From: Aralia elata | Taxonomy: Eukaryota; Streptophyta; Magnoliopsida; Apiales; Araliaceae | NCBI GenBank assembly: GCA_034770075.1 | Contig: CM068385.1 | Span: 72,360,479-72,424,478 of the forward strand | Reading direction: 5' to 3' | Length of the DNA: 64,000 nucleotides | Shown: in pieces, positions 1 to 9,394 of the stretch | How positions within the stretch are numbered: position 1 is the stretch's first letter | Layout of the letters: each line of letters opens with the position of its first letter | Translations under genes and position numbers: made by a program | The notes under the pieces: generated by a model | What the model was told of the DNA's origin: nothing | Seen by the model: only the letters and a program-made list of their open reading frames with translations | Database searches by the model: none

Positions 1-858
1 TTTATGCGATGCGTCGCTATACACCACAAAAATTCCTGTATTATCTGGTAAAGACAACACAGGGGCCGAACTTAGTCTCTTCTTGAGTTCTTGGAAACTC
101 TCTTCGCACTTCTCCGTCCAAACAAACTTCACTGATTTCCTTGTTAAATTCGTCAACGGAGTGGCTATCCTGGAAAAAACTTGAATAAAACGCCTGTAGT
201 ATCCTGCCAAACCTAGGAAACTCCTCACTTCCGACGGTGTCTTCGGCTGATCCCAGTTCATGACTGCTTCCACTTTCACTGGATCCACTGAAATCCCGTC
301 TTTATCGATCACATGTCCAAGAAATTGAACACGCTCCAACCAAAATTCGCACTTTGAAAATTTTGCATACAATTTCTCTTTTCTTAATGCCTCCAATGTC
401 ACCCTCAAATGTTCCACGTGTTCTTCCTGAGTCTTGTAGTAAACCAAAATGTCGTCTATGAAAACCACTACAAATTTATCCAAAAATGGTTTGAATACCC
501 TGTTCATTAAGTCCATGAATGCTGCAGGTGCATTCGTTAAACCAAACGACATAACCAAGAACTCATAGTGACCATATCTGGTTCGAAACGCCGTCTTTGG
601 TATGTCCTCATTTCTCACCTTCAACTGATGGTATCCACTTCGCAGATCTATCTTCGAAAAATATCTTGCTCCCTTCAGTTGGTTAAACAGGTCATCGATC
701 ATTGGCAATGGATACTTGTTTTTAATCGTAACCTTGTTCAACTCTCTATAATCGATGCAAAGACGCATTGACCCATCCTTCTTCTTAACAAACAATACCG
801 GCGCTCCCCACGACGAGACGCTCGGTTGAATATACTTCTTATCCAGTAATTCTTGTAA
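1..858 (-). CDS. pol: Element A pol: reverse transcriptase and start of RNase H (partial)
   Basis: This frame is open for 286 codons to the window edge and directly continues the gag-protease frame after one stop codon at 859-861. It begins in the RT connection (LQELLDKKYIQPSVSSWGAP), continues through LCIDYRELNK and the catalytic VVFIDDILVYY stretch, and ends in RNase H near VVYSDASHK. In the retrotransposon life cycle this enzyme copies the element RNA into DNA in cytoplasmic particles. Homologous stretches lie in B, C and E in this window. Integrase would follow outside the window to the left. Confidence 0.9.
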
Positions 859-2625
859 TTACACCATCAACTCCTTCATTTCTACCGGAGCCATTCTATA
901 TGGGGCTTTTGATATAGGGGTCGTTCCCGGTGCTAAATCAATTACAAACTCGATTTCCCTATCTGGCGGTAATCCTGGCAAATCGTCAGGAAACACGTCC
1001 GCAAAATTCCTAACTACTGGTATCTCCTCCAGCTTTGCACCCACCTTTCGGGTATCAACTATGTGGGCTAGATATCCTACACATCCTTGTTTCAACATCT
1101 TTCTGGCCTGCATCATCGTCAGACAACTCGTTTGTCTAGGCGACTTGCTGCCATAAAACACTACCTTTGACGGAGTCATAAGGTTTACGCATTTCTTTTG
1201 ACAGTCAATAACTGCCCCATGGTTGAACAACCAATCCATACCCAAAATAACATCAAACTCCCCAAGACGAATTGGGATCAAGTTTACTGTCATCACATGA
1301 CCCTTAATATCTACCTGACAGTTCTTGTGGACAAACTTAACAGGAATCACCTCCCTATTCGCAATTTCTATATTCATAGGGTAATCTAATTCTTCCTGGG
1401 GTAACTCTAATTTCTTAGCAAAATCATCGGATATAAATGAGCAAGTAGCACCCGAGTCAAACAATACATAAGCATTAACATTATTGACTGGAATGATACC
1501 TGACACTACATCCTTTGATTGCACAGCATCCTGCACCGTCATGTTGAACGTTCGAGCAGTAGGTCGGCTGGGCTGCGTGGGTCCTGTGATAGTCAGATTG
1601 CCTCCACCACCAGTGTTTCCCTTTCCTGAACTGGCTCCACCTATCGTTGCTTTCTTAGGGCAGTCTCGGGCAAAGTGATCCTTCGACCCGCAGATGAAAC
1701 ATGCTCCTTTCTTCGGATTAGGGCAATTTGGTGAAATATGACCCTCTTGTCCACAGTTGAAGCATACCCTCTCACCCTTCAAACAAGCACCCATATGGCT
1801 CTTTCCACAGTTGCTGCACACCTCCATCTTCTTCTTCTGATTACCCTGCTGACTTCCCGCAGAGTTACTATCATTCCATTTCCTCTTCTGGCTACTGCCC
1901 CCATGGCTACCACTTGCCTTGTTTTCACTTTCATTCTTCTTCTTCTTCTGCTCCTGGTTGTACTTGGACAGAGCATCACTTCCTCCTTCAGCGATAATCG
2001 CCTTTTCTAACACTGCCGCAAATGAGTTCAGTTGAAACAACGAAACTCGACTATATAACCAGGGCTTCAATCCCTGCTCAAATCTTCTAGCCTTTCGCTC
2101 ATCCGTGTTGACCTGATATGGCGCAAACCTCGCCAGCTCATTGAATTTTGCAGCATATTCAGGTACCGTCATGGTACCTTGCTTCAATTCCAGAAACTGC
2201 ACCTCCATTTGATTTTGCGCGCTTGCCGGAAAATAAGTCTCGAAAAACATCTCCTTAAATCGCTCCCATGGAATAATCCCTTGACCTCCTCGAGTCCTAT
2301 TTGCTTGCCACCAGTAACTAGCTTCTGATTTCAGCATAAAGGTTGCAAATGCCGTCTTTTGGTCCTCATTGACCCTAGCGACATCGAATACTTTCTCCAT
2401 CTCCGTGACCCAAGTCTGTGCTTCAATCGGATTCATGGAACCGTGAAACTCCGGAGGTCCAATAATTTTGAAGTCTTTAAAGGTCGTGGCCTGAACTTGG
2501 GGTTGATTAGCAAAGGCTCCCATTAACAAATTCACCAACTGCTGCATCGGATTAGCGTTAGCTTCTTCGTTGTTGTTGGTAGATCCCTCAGGGGTCTGTT
2601 GACGGGTTTGTCTTCTTGGCGGCAT
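859..2625 (-). CDS. gag-pro: Element A gag and aspartic protease
   Basis: The start chosen is the ATG at 2625 giving MPPRRQTRQQ, the usual N-terminus of this gag type; the open frame extends 13 codons further upstream without a nearer ATG. Gag residues about 40-230 contain the retrotransposon gag block (VTEMEKVF, SYWWQANRTRGG, YAAKFNELARFAPYQV). A basic linker follows, then three CCHC-like zinc knuckles at roughly residues 268-322 (CSNCGKSHMGAC, CFNCGQEGHISPNC, CFICGSKDHFARDC); the first has non-standard spacing. The protease active site DSGA lies near residue 389. Translation stops at 859-861 inside the protease-RT linker, at a place where C and E encode Gln. I infer a nonsense mutation rather than a programmed stop. 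Confidence 0.9.
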   Translation of the reverse strand: MPPRRQTRQQTPEGSTNNNEEANANPMQQLVNLLMGAFANQPQVQATTFKDFKIIGPPEFHGSMNPIEAQTWVTEMEKVFDVARVNEDQKTAFATFMLKSEASYWWQANRTRGGQGIIPWERFKEMFFETYFPASAQNQMEVQFLELKQGTMTVPEYAAKFNELARFAPYQVNTDERKARRFEQGLKPWLYSRVSLFQLNSFAAVLEKAIIAEGGSDALSKYNQEQKKKKNESENKASGSHGGSSQKRKWNDSNSAGSQQGNQKKKMEVCSNCGKSHMGACLKGERVCFNCGQEGHISPNCPNPKKGACFICGSKDHFARDCPKKATIGGASSGKGNTGGGGNLTITGPTQPSRPTARTFNMTVQDAVQSKDVVSGIIPVNNVNAYVLFDSGATCSFISDDFAKKLELPQEELDYPMNIEIANREVIPVKFVHKNCQVDIKGHVMTVNLIPIRLGEFDVILGMDWLFNHGAVIDCQKKCVNLMTPSKVVFYGSKSPRQTSCLTMMQARKMLKQGCVGYLAHIVDTRKVGAKLEEIPVVRNFADVFPDDLPGLPPDREIEFVIDLAPGTTPISKAPYRMAPVEMKELMV

Positions 2626-2913
2626 CTTACTGTTAAGAATTCGCGTTATTAGATTGTTATTCAATTACTTAAACATTTAAGTCTTAACTTAAACATTCAT
2701 AAACAACACTTAACACACAGTACATCTGATAAACTTTCGCATTTTATTCATTAACTGCTTTAAAACATAATAAAGATAGCATCGTAGTTATTTACATCAT
2801 CTATCCTGAAATCACAAAGTTCCAGGACTACATCATTATTCTATCCCATTATAGAAACTGGGATTAACAATTTATTCACTTCATAGTTTCCTAATAACAT
2901 AACTAATCACAAA

Positions 2914-3735
2914 CTATGATGACATTCCACGACGCACAGCTTCCTGGCGTTCCTGCTCCATAATGCGTGTCATTATCCTTAGATCCATCATATCTGGATG
3001 ACGATGAACTCGATCCTGAGCTCTGTCTATCGTGGTGTGAAAAATGTACTCCATCTCATCAATCTTAGCCTTCTTTGATCGCACCTCACACTCAACTCTA
3101 TCTGCACGATCAGCCTCTCTTAACCAAGCAGTTTCAGCTCTCGCCCGCTTAGCTGACTCCTCTTTCAACTCATCTCGGACAATTTGATCCCTGGCTATCA
3201 ACTGTCTGCGTCGATACTCAGACTGTGCTAGCCTCTGCTCAGCCTCTGCAAGACGTGATGAAAGGTCTTGGATCTCAGCATCCTTCTGCTCTAAAGTGGC
3301 TTGACGTTCCGTAGCCTGTTCCTCTAACTCCTCCTTTTCACTCTCTACATGAACCAGCTTCCACTCCACGTCTCCAAGACGTATATCTAGCTCCTCTATC
3401 TCACTGTTCTTCTGCTCCAAGGCAGTCTGTCGCTCCGCCAGCTGCCTCTCTAACTCCTCCACTCTGTCCTGTAACTCTATGTTACGATCATACACCTGCT
3501 CGTACATCTGAACACCCAAAGTAGATAGTGATATCCCCTCAGGGTCTTCCTCCTCCTCCTCAACCTCCTCCGGATCCTCCTCAGGGTCCTCCTCAGGATC
3601 AATCTCAGGCTCATACTCGTGGCCTGTAACTGTAATCAATGGAGATGGCTCCCTCTGCACTAGCTGCTCACTGACTACGTGAATATCTCGGGGCTCCTCC
3701 TCCCTAGCCTGGCTGGGCTCTCCTCTATCAGTCAT
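2914..3735 (-). CDS. Pre-gag acidic/coiled-coil ORF of element A
   Basis: An intact 273-codon ORF lies between the PBS and gag. Residues 1-80 are very acidic (runs such as DPEEDPEEDPEEVEEEEEDP). Residues about 85-235 are rich in Glu, Gln, Leu and Arg with heptad-like spacing and contain an internal repeat (ERQTALEQKNSEIEEL and ERQATLEQKDAEIQDL), so a long coiled coil is expected. The C-terminus ends AVRRGMSS. Related ORFs in the same place are 8413-9120 (B, broken), 25851-26666 (C) and 43458-44024 (E). I do not recognise a characterised protein. It has no zinc knuckle, protease or envelope-like membrane segment. An oligomerising accessory protein is only a guess. Confidence 0.8.
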   Translation of the reverse strand: MTDRGEPSQAREEEPRDIHVVSEQLVQREPSPLITVTGHEYEPEIDPEEDPEEDPEEVEEEEEDPEGISLSTLGVQMYEQVYDRNIELQDRVEELERQLAERQTALEQKNSEIEELDIRLGDVEWKLVHVESEKEELEEQATERQATLEQKDAEIQDLSSRLAEAEQRLAQSEYRRRQLIARDQIVRDELKEESAKRARAETAWLREADRADRVECEVRSKKAKIDEMEYIFHTTIDRAQDRVHRHPDMMDLRIMTRIMEQERQEAVRRGMSS

Positions 3736-3957
3736 CCTGACATCAAAATTTTAAGTTTTAATTACTAATCGATAATACTCGCGAGCACATAAGTTTGTTA
3801 TCAAATAAGCACATAGCAGATAATCGTTTTATTGTCTTTTATGAATTTCCGTAATTCATTCCTTAGAACTCGATAAGAGTTTATCACCACTATATTCTCT
3901 ATCTTCTAAAAGGCTACTACCCTAAGGTTTTCCCCACCTAAAGGTTCATAACCTACA

Positions 3958-3969
3958 GCTCTGATACCA
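3958..3969 (-). other. Element A primer-binding site (initiator tRNA-Met)
   Basis: The minus strand reads TGGTATCAGAGC, complementary to the 3' end of plant initiator tRNA-Met. A 3-nt spacer (GGT) separates it from the LTR terminus at 3973. It primes minus-strand DNA synthesis. Confidence 0.95.
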
Positions 3970-4572
3970 ACCTGTGACACCCCCAAATCCAGGTACTTAA
4001 TTCCCACAGATTTGGTGTACACTATCTCATTCATTCACATCTAACTACCCATAATCAATAACAATTAAATAAATTTAAAGAAACATATTCCCAAAATGGG
4101 TTACATCACCAAACTATTAAACATTCAAATCCCAGGTTATCTTAACCTTAATACATCAAATGCGGAATAAAACATAATTTAAACAAGTCTTTGATACAAA
4201 TAAATATCAAGTGGATAATAAATCTCTTGCTACTTTGGCATCTTGCCCTTGCCTTTACTCGTGGACGGCTCGTCCTGCTTTTCTGGCTTAGCTGCAATGT
4301 TTAGTGCAAGAGTGAGCAAACAATTGCTCACAAGTACGATAACAATAATATTTAAATGAAATGGATTTCAACTGAGGAATAATAATTTTCTGAATCTCAG
4401 TCAATAAATGATCAAAGTCTAAAAGCTCGTTAGAATGCTCGATTCAAGGAAAAATAGATTTTAAGATTTAGAAATAATATCTGAGGGCCACAAGACCTCG
4501 AACTATGTCCTAGGTTAACAAGTATTTCTACTGTAACCTTTAACAGTCATATAGACTATGGACCAACATCTC

Positions 4573-4599
4573 GTACTCAGGGGGATCAGCCCTTTGTAC
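4573..4599 (-). promoter_or_regulatory. CTGATCC-loop hairpin in the A LTR
   Basis: This 27-nt unit on the minus strand has GTAC at both ends, a 4-bp stem AGGG/CCCT, and a 7-nt loop CTGATCC. The same 27-nt layout occurs in B (16201), H2 (17077), C (25006 and 35134) and D (49390). A related, longer stem occurs in E (42458). Its function is unknown. Confidence 0.6.
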
Positions 4600-5307
4600 A
4601 ATGTATTGTGCACAAACATTTTAACGCTGTCGCGTAAGTAATCCCCTATATTAGGGTTGTTCATCTCAGTTTATCGTCTGAATCCGTATCAAAAGAAACT
4701 TGGCTTGGAACAAGTATAGAAAATATTCTAAGTCTTTGAAATCGCTCATCAACTAAGGACTAGCTGAATCAATAAGGGTTTGCTAGTCTAATTCATCAAT
4801 AGAGTTTGTTCAATAGAAACTATACTCGAAGTTTGATTAACAAACAATGATTGGAATAAAGCTTAAGTATGTATCATGATAGTAACCTTGCTTGAATATC
4901 AATAAGCTAAGGTCCATAAGCTCGCTTAATATAATTAAACTTGCATTGAATGAATTAACAAGTTAAAAGGAAAGAACAACTTGCTCAACGTAAAAGTAAT
5001 ATGTTGAGATAAGGAACTTGCCTCAAGCGTAGATTACAAATTAAATATCTCACGATCCTTAAACAACCTATACATTTAATTATAAAAAATGGTAACATAA
5101 TTAGTCACATAATTATAATCACTTTTAGGTTTGCTCTTATCCTTTTATTATAACATCTCATTTAGCATACCATAGTCAACAAGTACTAGTTTACCAACCA
5201 TCTTGGTAATACATTAGTCACATTAACATAAGTTTAATTATGCATCATAACTTCCAAGAAAAGAAAATAAAATAATAATAATATATATTTTTTTTTAACA
5301 GCAGTGA

Positions 5308-5437
5308 TTCTCGCCGGGGCGAGAAAAAACTTAACAAAATCGTCGCCGGGGCGAGGCTGTCGCCGGGGCGAAGAATCTAGTGTAATTATGCCGCCGGGGC
5401 GATAATCCTAGCTCATTTCTACCGCCGGGGCGGTAGA
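5308..5437 (-). repeat. Cluster of five CGCCGGGGCG palindromes in the A LTR
   Basis: Five copies of a CGCCGGGGCG core lie in 130 bp of otherwise AT-rich LTR. The first is a stem TTCTCGCC/GGCGAGAA around GG (5308-5325). The last is TCTACCGCC/GGCGGTAGA around GG (5418-5437). The flanks differ but remain self-complementary. B carries the complementary version at 15346-15450. Confidence 0.8.
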
Positions 5438-6336
5438 CGCGACTGACACCTTCTACAGGTCGCGAACCAGTGAAAACTTAGGCCAAATTTGGCCAAAATT
5501 TTCCGAATTCTACCATCCAATATACAAATTAAACATACCGAGACATCAAATATGATATAAAATAATTACCCAACATGTTTCTAATCAATCTAAGCATTAT
5601 AAAACACACAATCAACCAATTTAAAACAAAAAATTCACTGTTAAAACCAAATATTCAAGTTTTAACCATTTTTATGAAATCAAGCTCTGTAAATTCATTT
5701 TTCAACCAATTAAAACCATTCTTCTTGCATTATTCTTATTTTTCATCATATATTCATAATCAAATGATAATTTTACCAAATAACAACTAATTTAAGCATC
5801 AATTTTCATATATATATACAATTCATGAAATAAACTCTATAAAACTCAAAAACTCTATTCTAAACATGCTTTTATGGATTAATCATTCAAATTAATCTAT
5901 AATCAACACATAATCATCTAACACATGCTTTCTAACATTTATAACCAAGTAATTCATATATTTAGCATATGAATTCATATACAGTGAAATAAAAATCATA
6001 TTCAGAGAAGTAAAATAATAAAAACATAATGAAGAACAAGACTAAAAGAATTATACCTTCAAGCTATATAAAATTCTTAGTTTCCCTTTTCTTGTTGATT
6101 CTCTCAATCAACAAAACTCTCTTACTCTCAATTTTCTCTCTAATTCTCTCTTCTTCTCTGTATATTCTTTCTTCTCTAAACTCTGTTCTTTCTCTTCTTT
6201 CTTTTCTTTTTACAACAGACGTACTTTAAAAAAAAACATAAAACTGATGAATAAAAATAAAAACTGATGATTTAGTGTAATAATAACGTATAATCTAAAT
6301 TTAATCCATCAGTTATAAAATTCAAAAAGCCATAAG

Positions 6337-6466
6337 GCTTGTTTGGCAAACTGATTTAGAAATAATCCATTATTCTAACTAAAGGTCTTAAGGCCTTGTT
6401 TGGCAAAACAGAAATAAAATAACCCATTATTTCCAAACAAAGGTCATAGGGCCTTGTTTGGTAAAA
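6337..6466. repeat. Three imperfect direct repeats in the upstream part of the A LTR
   Basis: The motif CTTGTTTGGCAAA recurs at 6337, 6392 and 6451 with spacings of 55 and 59 bp. The position, upstream of the GAGA-rich leader, suits duplicated U3 enhancer-like sequence. B keeps two degraded copies near 14450-14520. Confidence 0.6.
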
Positions 6467-6867
6467 CTGAATTAAACATTTTCTCATTTATTTTAATAAA
6501 CCATTATAACATATAGTTTAAAATGTCACACTTCTAATTTAATCGAACTTATTATTAAATAAATTCAATTAAACCTTACTAACTTAAATAATAAATTTAT
6601 TTAACAAATAACCATAACACCAAATGAATTCTCTTATTCAAATAAATCATTTATTCAAATAAACCTTTTCATCATCTAATTTAATTATTAAATTAAATTA
6701 GAATAACATAACAAATCACATTCAAATAACATTTAACATTATTAAACTTAACATATACCCATTCCATAAAAACTTAATAAATTACTTATTTAGCTCAATA
6801 AATTAATAAAATATTTATATAACTCAATAAATATTTTTATTCAATCATAAAAATTGCATTCGTTACA

Positions 6868-7554
6868 GTTATGAAATGAATGTCTAGTATAATCTATACT
6901 TCATGTTTAATTGCTTGATCACCAATTACTGTGATAATTTATATGGAATTGAGAAAGGAAATATAAATTGAGATCTAATTATGCTAGCATATGTTCATAA
7001 TTTTTACATTCCTCGTGAAGATATGATTCGTGCTTAGGATAGAGATATACCGAAGCACCATATGTGGCCAATTGAGAACTTGTACTTAAACCCTCTTAAT
7101 TATAATTCACATAGAAATATAGTGCATTAGTCATCTAGGGTGTTCACATTCATTCTATCAATTGTGGATTTAGTGTGATATGAATATGGTGCATCGAGAG
7201 GTGGCCATATTTTACATTCGTGTTCTCGACCAACATTCTACAATAATCAATTAGCAATAATAGGAAGCATGAAAATCTAAGTTTGCAATAAGTGAAATTA
7301 TAATCCCAAGCCCATAAAATCGGTATTTGTACAACTATAATTTGTTCTATTTGTTTCATTAGTAATCGTTAGATAATCTCATCACTAAAATCAATTGTTT
7401 AAAGAGACCAAAAAATTTATAAAATCGGTGTTTGTAGTCATAAATGCAATTCAATTTCTCGTGGGATCGATACTTTACTTACTTTATATTACTTGTGGAT
7501 CACGTGCACTTGCGTGTATGAGTCGTATTTGTTATACACACAAATATCCCAACA
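6868..7554 (+). repeat. Element K: 3' part of an Athila-type LTR
   Basis: These 687 bp align with 57071-57760, the 3' part of the LTR of F, including the GTGGGATCGATACTTTAC stretch and the terminal ATCCCAACA. The left end is cut by the insertion of A. The right end (7554) is followed by CCCCC, which is also the B LTR sequence at that point (16216-16220), so CCCCC at 7555-7559 is the right copy of its TSD. Whether K is a solo LTR or the 3' LTR of a full element cannot be decided here. Confidence 0.85.
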
Positions 7555-8179
7555 CCCCCGGAGTACGAGACGGATAGTCCATAGTCTATAAGACTGTTAA
7601 AGGTTACAGTAGAGATACTTGTTTACCTTGGACACAGTTGAAGGTCTTATGACCCTCAGATATATTATCGATCTTAAAATCTATGTTCAATTCTTGAGCC
7701 AAGTTTCCTATTGAGCTCTCAGTCCTTTGAATTGTTATTGATTGATCTTGGATAAACTATTATACCTCAGTTAAACTCTACTCCATTGATTATTCAATTG
7801 CTATCGTTATCATACTTGTGGGCAATTGTTTGCTTACCCTTGCATTAAACATTGCAGCTAAGACTGAGAAATCAGATGAGCCGTCCACTAGTAAGGGCAA
7901 AGGCAAGATGCAGAAGTAGTTGGCGAGTTGTTATCTATTTGATGAATTTATATAATAAGACTTGTTTAATTTTATGTTTTAATTCCGCAACTATGTAATA
8001 AAGGTTAGATGACATGGGGATTTGTTTACCTAAAGATTTGAGTTGTAACCCCTATTATTGGGAGATAATTTATTCAGTTTAATTATATTGTCTTTTATCA
8101 TGGGTAGTTAGTTCTGAATGTATGGAATAGTGAACACCAAATCTGAGGAATTGAAGTACTTGGATTTGGGGGTGTCACA
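7555..8179 (+). repeat. Element B 5' LTR, 3' portion only
   Basis: It matches 16216-16839 of the B 3' LTR almost base for base and ends GGTGTCACA beside the PBS. It begins inside the C-run of the CTGATCC hairpin, where K inserted. Confidence 0.92.
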
Positions 8180-8182
8180 GGT

Positions 8183-8194
8183 TAGTATCAGAGC
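8183..8194 (+). other. Element B primer-binding site
   Basis: TAGTATCAGAGC sits 3 nt after the LTR. It differs from the initiator tRNA-Met complement at one base (G to A at the second position). Confidence 0.9.
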
Positions 8195-8412
8195 TGTAGG
8201 TTAAGAACCTTAGGTGGGGAGCCTTAGGAGTTAGCCTTAGAAAGAATCGAAATGTAGTGGTGTTAAACTCTTATCGAGTTCTAAGGAATGAAGTAAGGAA
8301 ATTCATTGAAGGTTAATAATAAAAGACTTTATGTGCTATAACTTATGTGTTATAACTTATGTGCTCGCAAGTAGTATCGAGTAGTAATGAAACTTAAAAT
8401 TTTGGTGGGAGG

Positions 8413-9120
8413 ATGACTGATATAGGTGGATCCAGTCAGGCTAGGGAGGAGGAGTCCCGAGATGTTCATATAGTCCGGGAGCAGCTAGTACAGAGGGAGC
8501 CATCCCCATTGATCACAATTGTAGGATCTGAGTTCGAGCCTAAAACAGATCCTGAGGAGGATCTTGAGGAGATTGAGGAGGAGGAAGAAGACCCTGAGGA
8601 GATACCATTATCTTCCTTAGGTGTTCAGATGTATGAGCAGGTGTATGATCGCAACATAGAGTTACAAGATAGGGTTGAGGAGTTGGAGGCGCAGGTGGCA
8701 GATTGTCAGACCACCATAGAGTAGAAGAACAACGAGATTGAGGAGCTTGATATACGTCTTGGAGACGTGGAGTGAAAGTTGGTACAGGCAGAGAGCCAAA
8801 AGGAAGAGTTATCGGCTGAGGTGGAGAAACTGAAGAGTGAGCTGAGAGAAGAGTAGGCAAAGCGTGCTAGAGCCGAGGACGCGTGGATGAAAGCTGCTGA
8901 TCATGCAGACCATGTTGAGGATGAGATGCAGTCAAAGAAAGCCAAGATAGATGAGATGGAACATGTTTTCCACACAGCGATGGATAGGGCACAGGATCGA
9001 GTTTTTCATTACCCAACTCAGTTCGAGGATTTACCGTGGTACGTGATGGATCGCAGGACGATGATCCGAATCATGAAACAAGAGCGCGAAGAAGCCGTGC
9101 GACGCGGAATGTCTTTATAA
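8413..9120 (+). pseudogene. Broken pre-gag acidic/coiled-coil ORF of element B
   Basis: It is homologous to the intact A ORF at 2914-3735: N-terminus MTDIGGSSQAREEE, acidic block, QMYEQVYDRNIELQDRVEEL, and C-terminus AVRRGMSL. The frame is continuous but interrupted by TAG 8722-8724, TGA 8773-8775 and TAG 8854-8856. It is 235 codons to the final stop, shorter than A because part of the coiled coil is missing. Near its C-terminus it keeps RVFHYP and YVMDR, which resemble RVFRYP and YMIDR in the ORF of E. The frame is kept over 700 bp despite the stops, which supports past coding function. Confidence 0.8.
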
Positions 9121-9394
9121 GTCGTGAGTAGCAGTTATAATGAGTTATTTTTTTTAAGAATGTTAATATGATGTAAATCTCAAATGAGATAAATAAAGGA
9201 TTAATTATGATGTGGTCTTGAAACTTTATGATTTCAGGGCAAATGATGTAAATAACTATGATGCTATCTATGTTATGATTTGAAGTAGTAAATGAATAAA
9301 ATACAGAAGTTTATCAAATATGTATGTGCTATATGATTGTTTATAAATGTTTTAAGTTAAGGCTTAAATGCTTAAGTAATTGAGCAATAATCTA

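Larger units (their letters stand above)
1..6867 (-). mobile_element. Element A: Tekay-type Ty3/gypsy retrotransposon, 3' part beyond window
   Basis: On the minus strand this reads, from 6867 downward: 5' LTR, PBS, pre-gag ORF, gag, protease, reverse transcriptase, then the window edge. It is the same family as B (7555-16839): LTR ends, PBS spacing and proteins match, but A is far better preserved, with one nonsense codon (859-861) in the visible coding part. The sequence right of 6867 aligns with the Athila-type LTR of F from about 57071, so A inserted into such an LTR. The expected 5-bp duplication is GTTAT at 6868-6872, with its partner outside the window. Confidence 0.9.
3973..6867 (-). 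repeat. Element A 5' LTR (2895 bp)
   Basis: On the minus strand it starts TGTAACGAATG at 6867 and ends GGTGTCACA at 3973, beside the PBS. It aligns end to end with the B 3' LTR (14025-16839). Its upstream part holds three copies of a GGCCTTGTTTGG-like repeat (6337-6466). A pyrimidine-rich block on the plus strand near 6060-6220 corresponds to a GAGA-rich leader on the sense strand. A cluster of CGCCGGGGCG palindromes lies at 5308-5437 and the CTGATC-loop hairpin at 4573-4599. The small ORFs seen in it are low-complexity and not convincing. Confidence 0.93.

Noticed and set aside
1779..2010. Antisense ORFs opposite gag zinc-knuckle regions (also 10076-10372, 27723-28034, 44829-45617)
   Set aside because: They mirror the composition of the gag coding strand, recur wherever gag does, and lack domains. 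They are shadows of the real frame.
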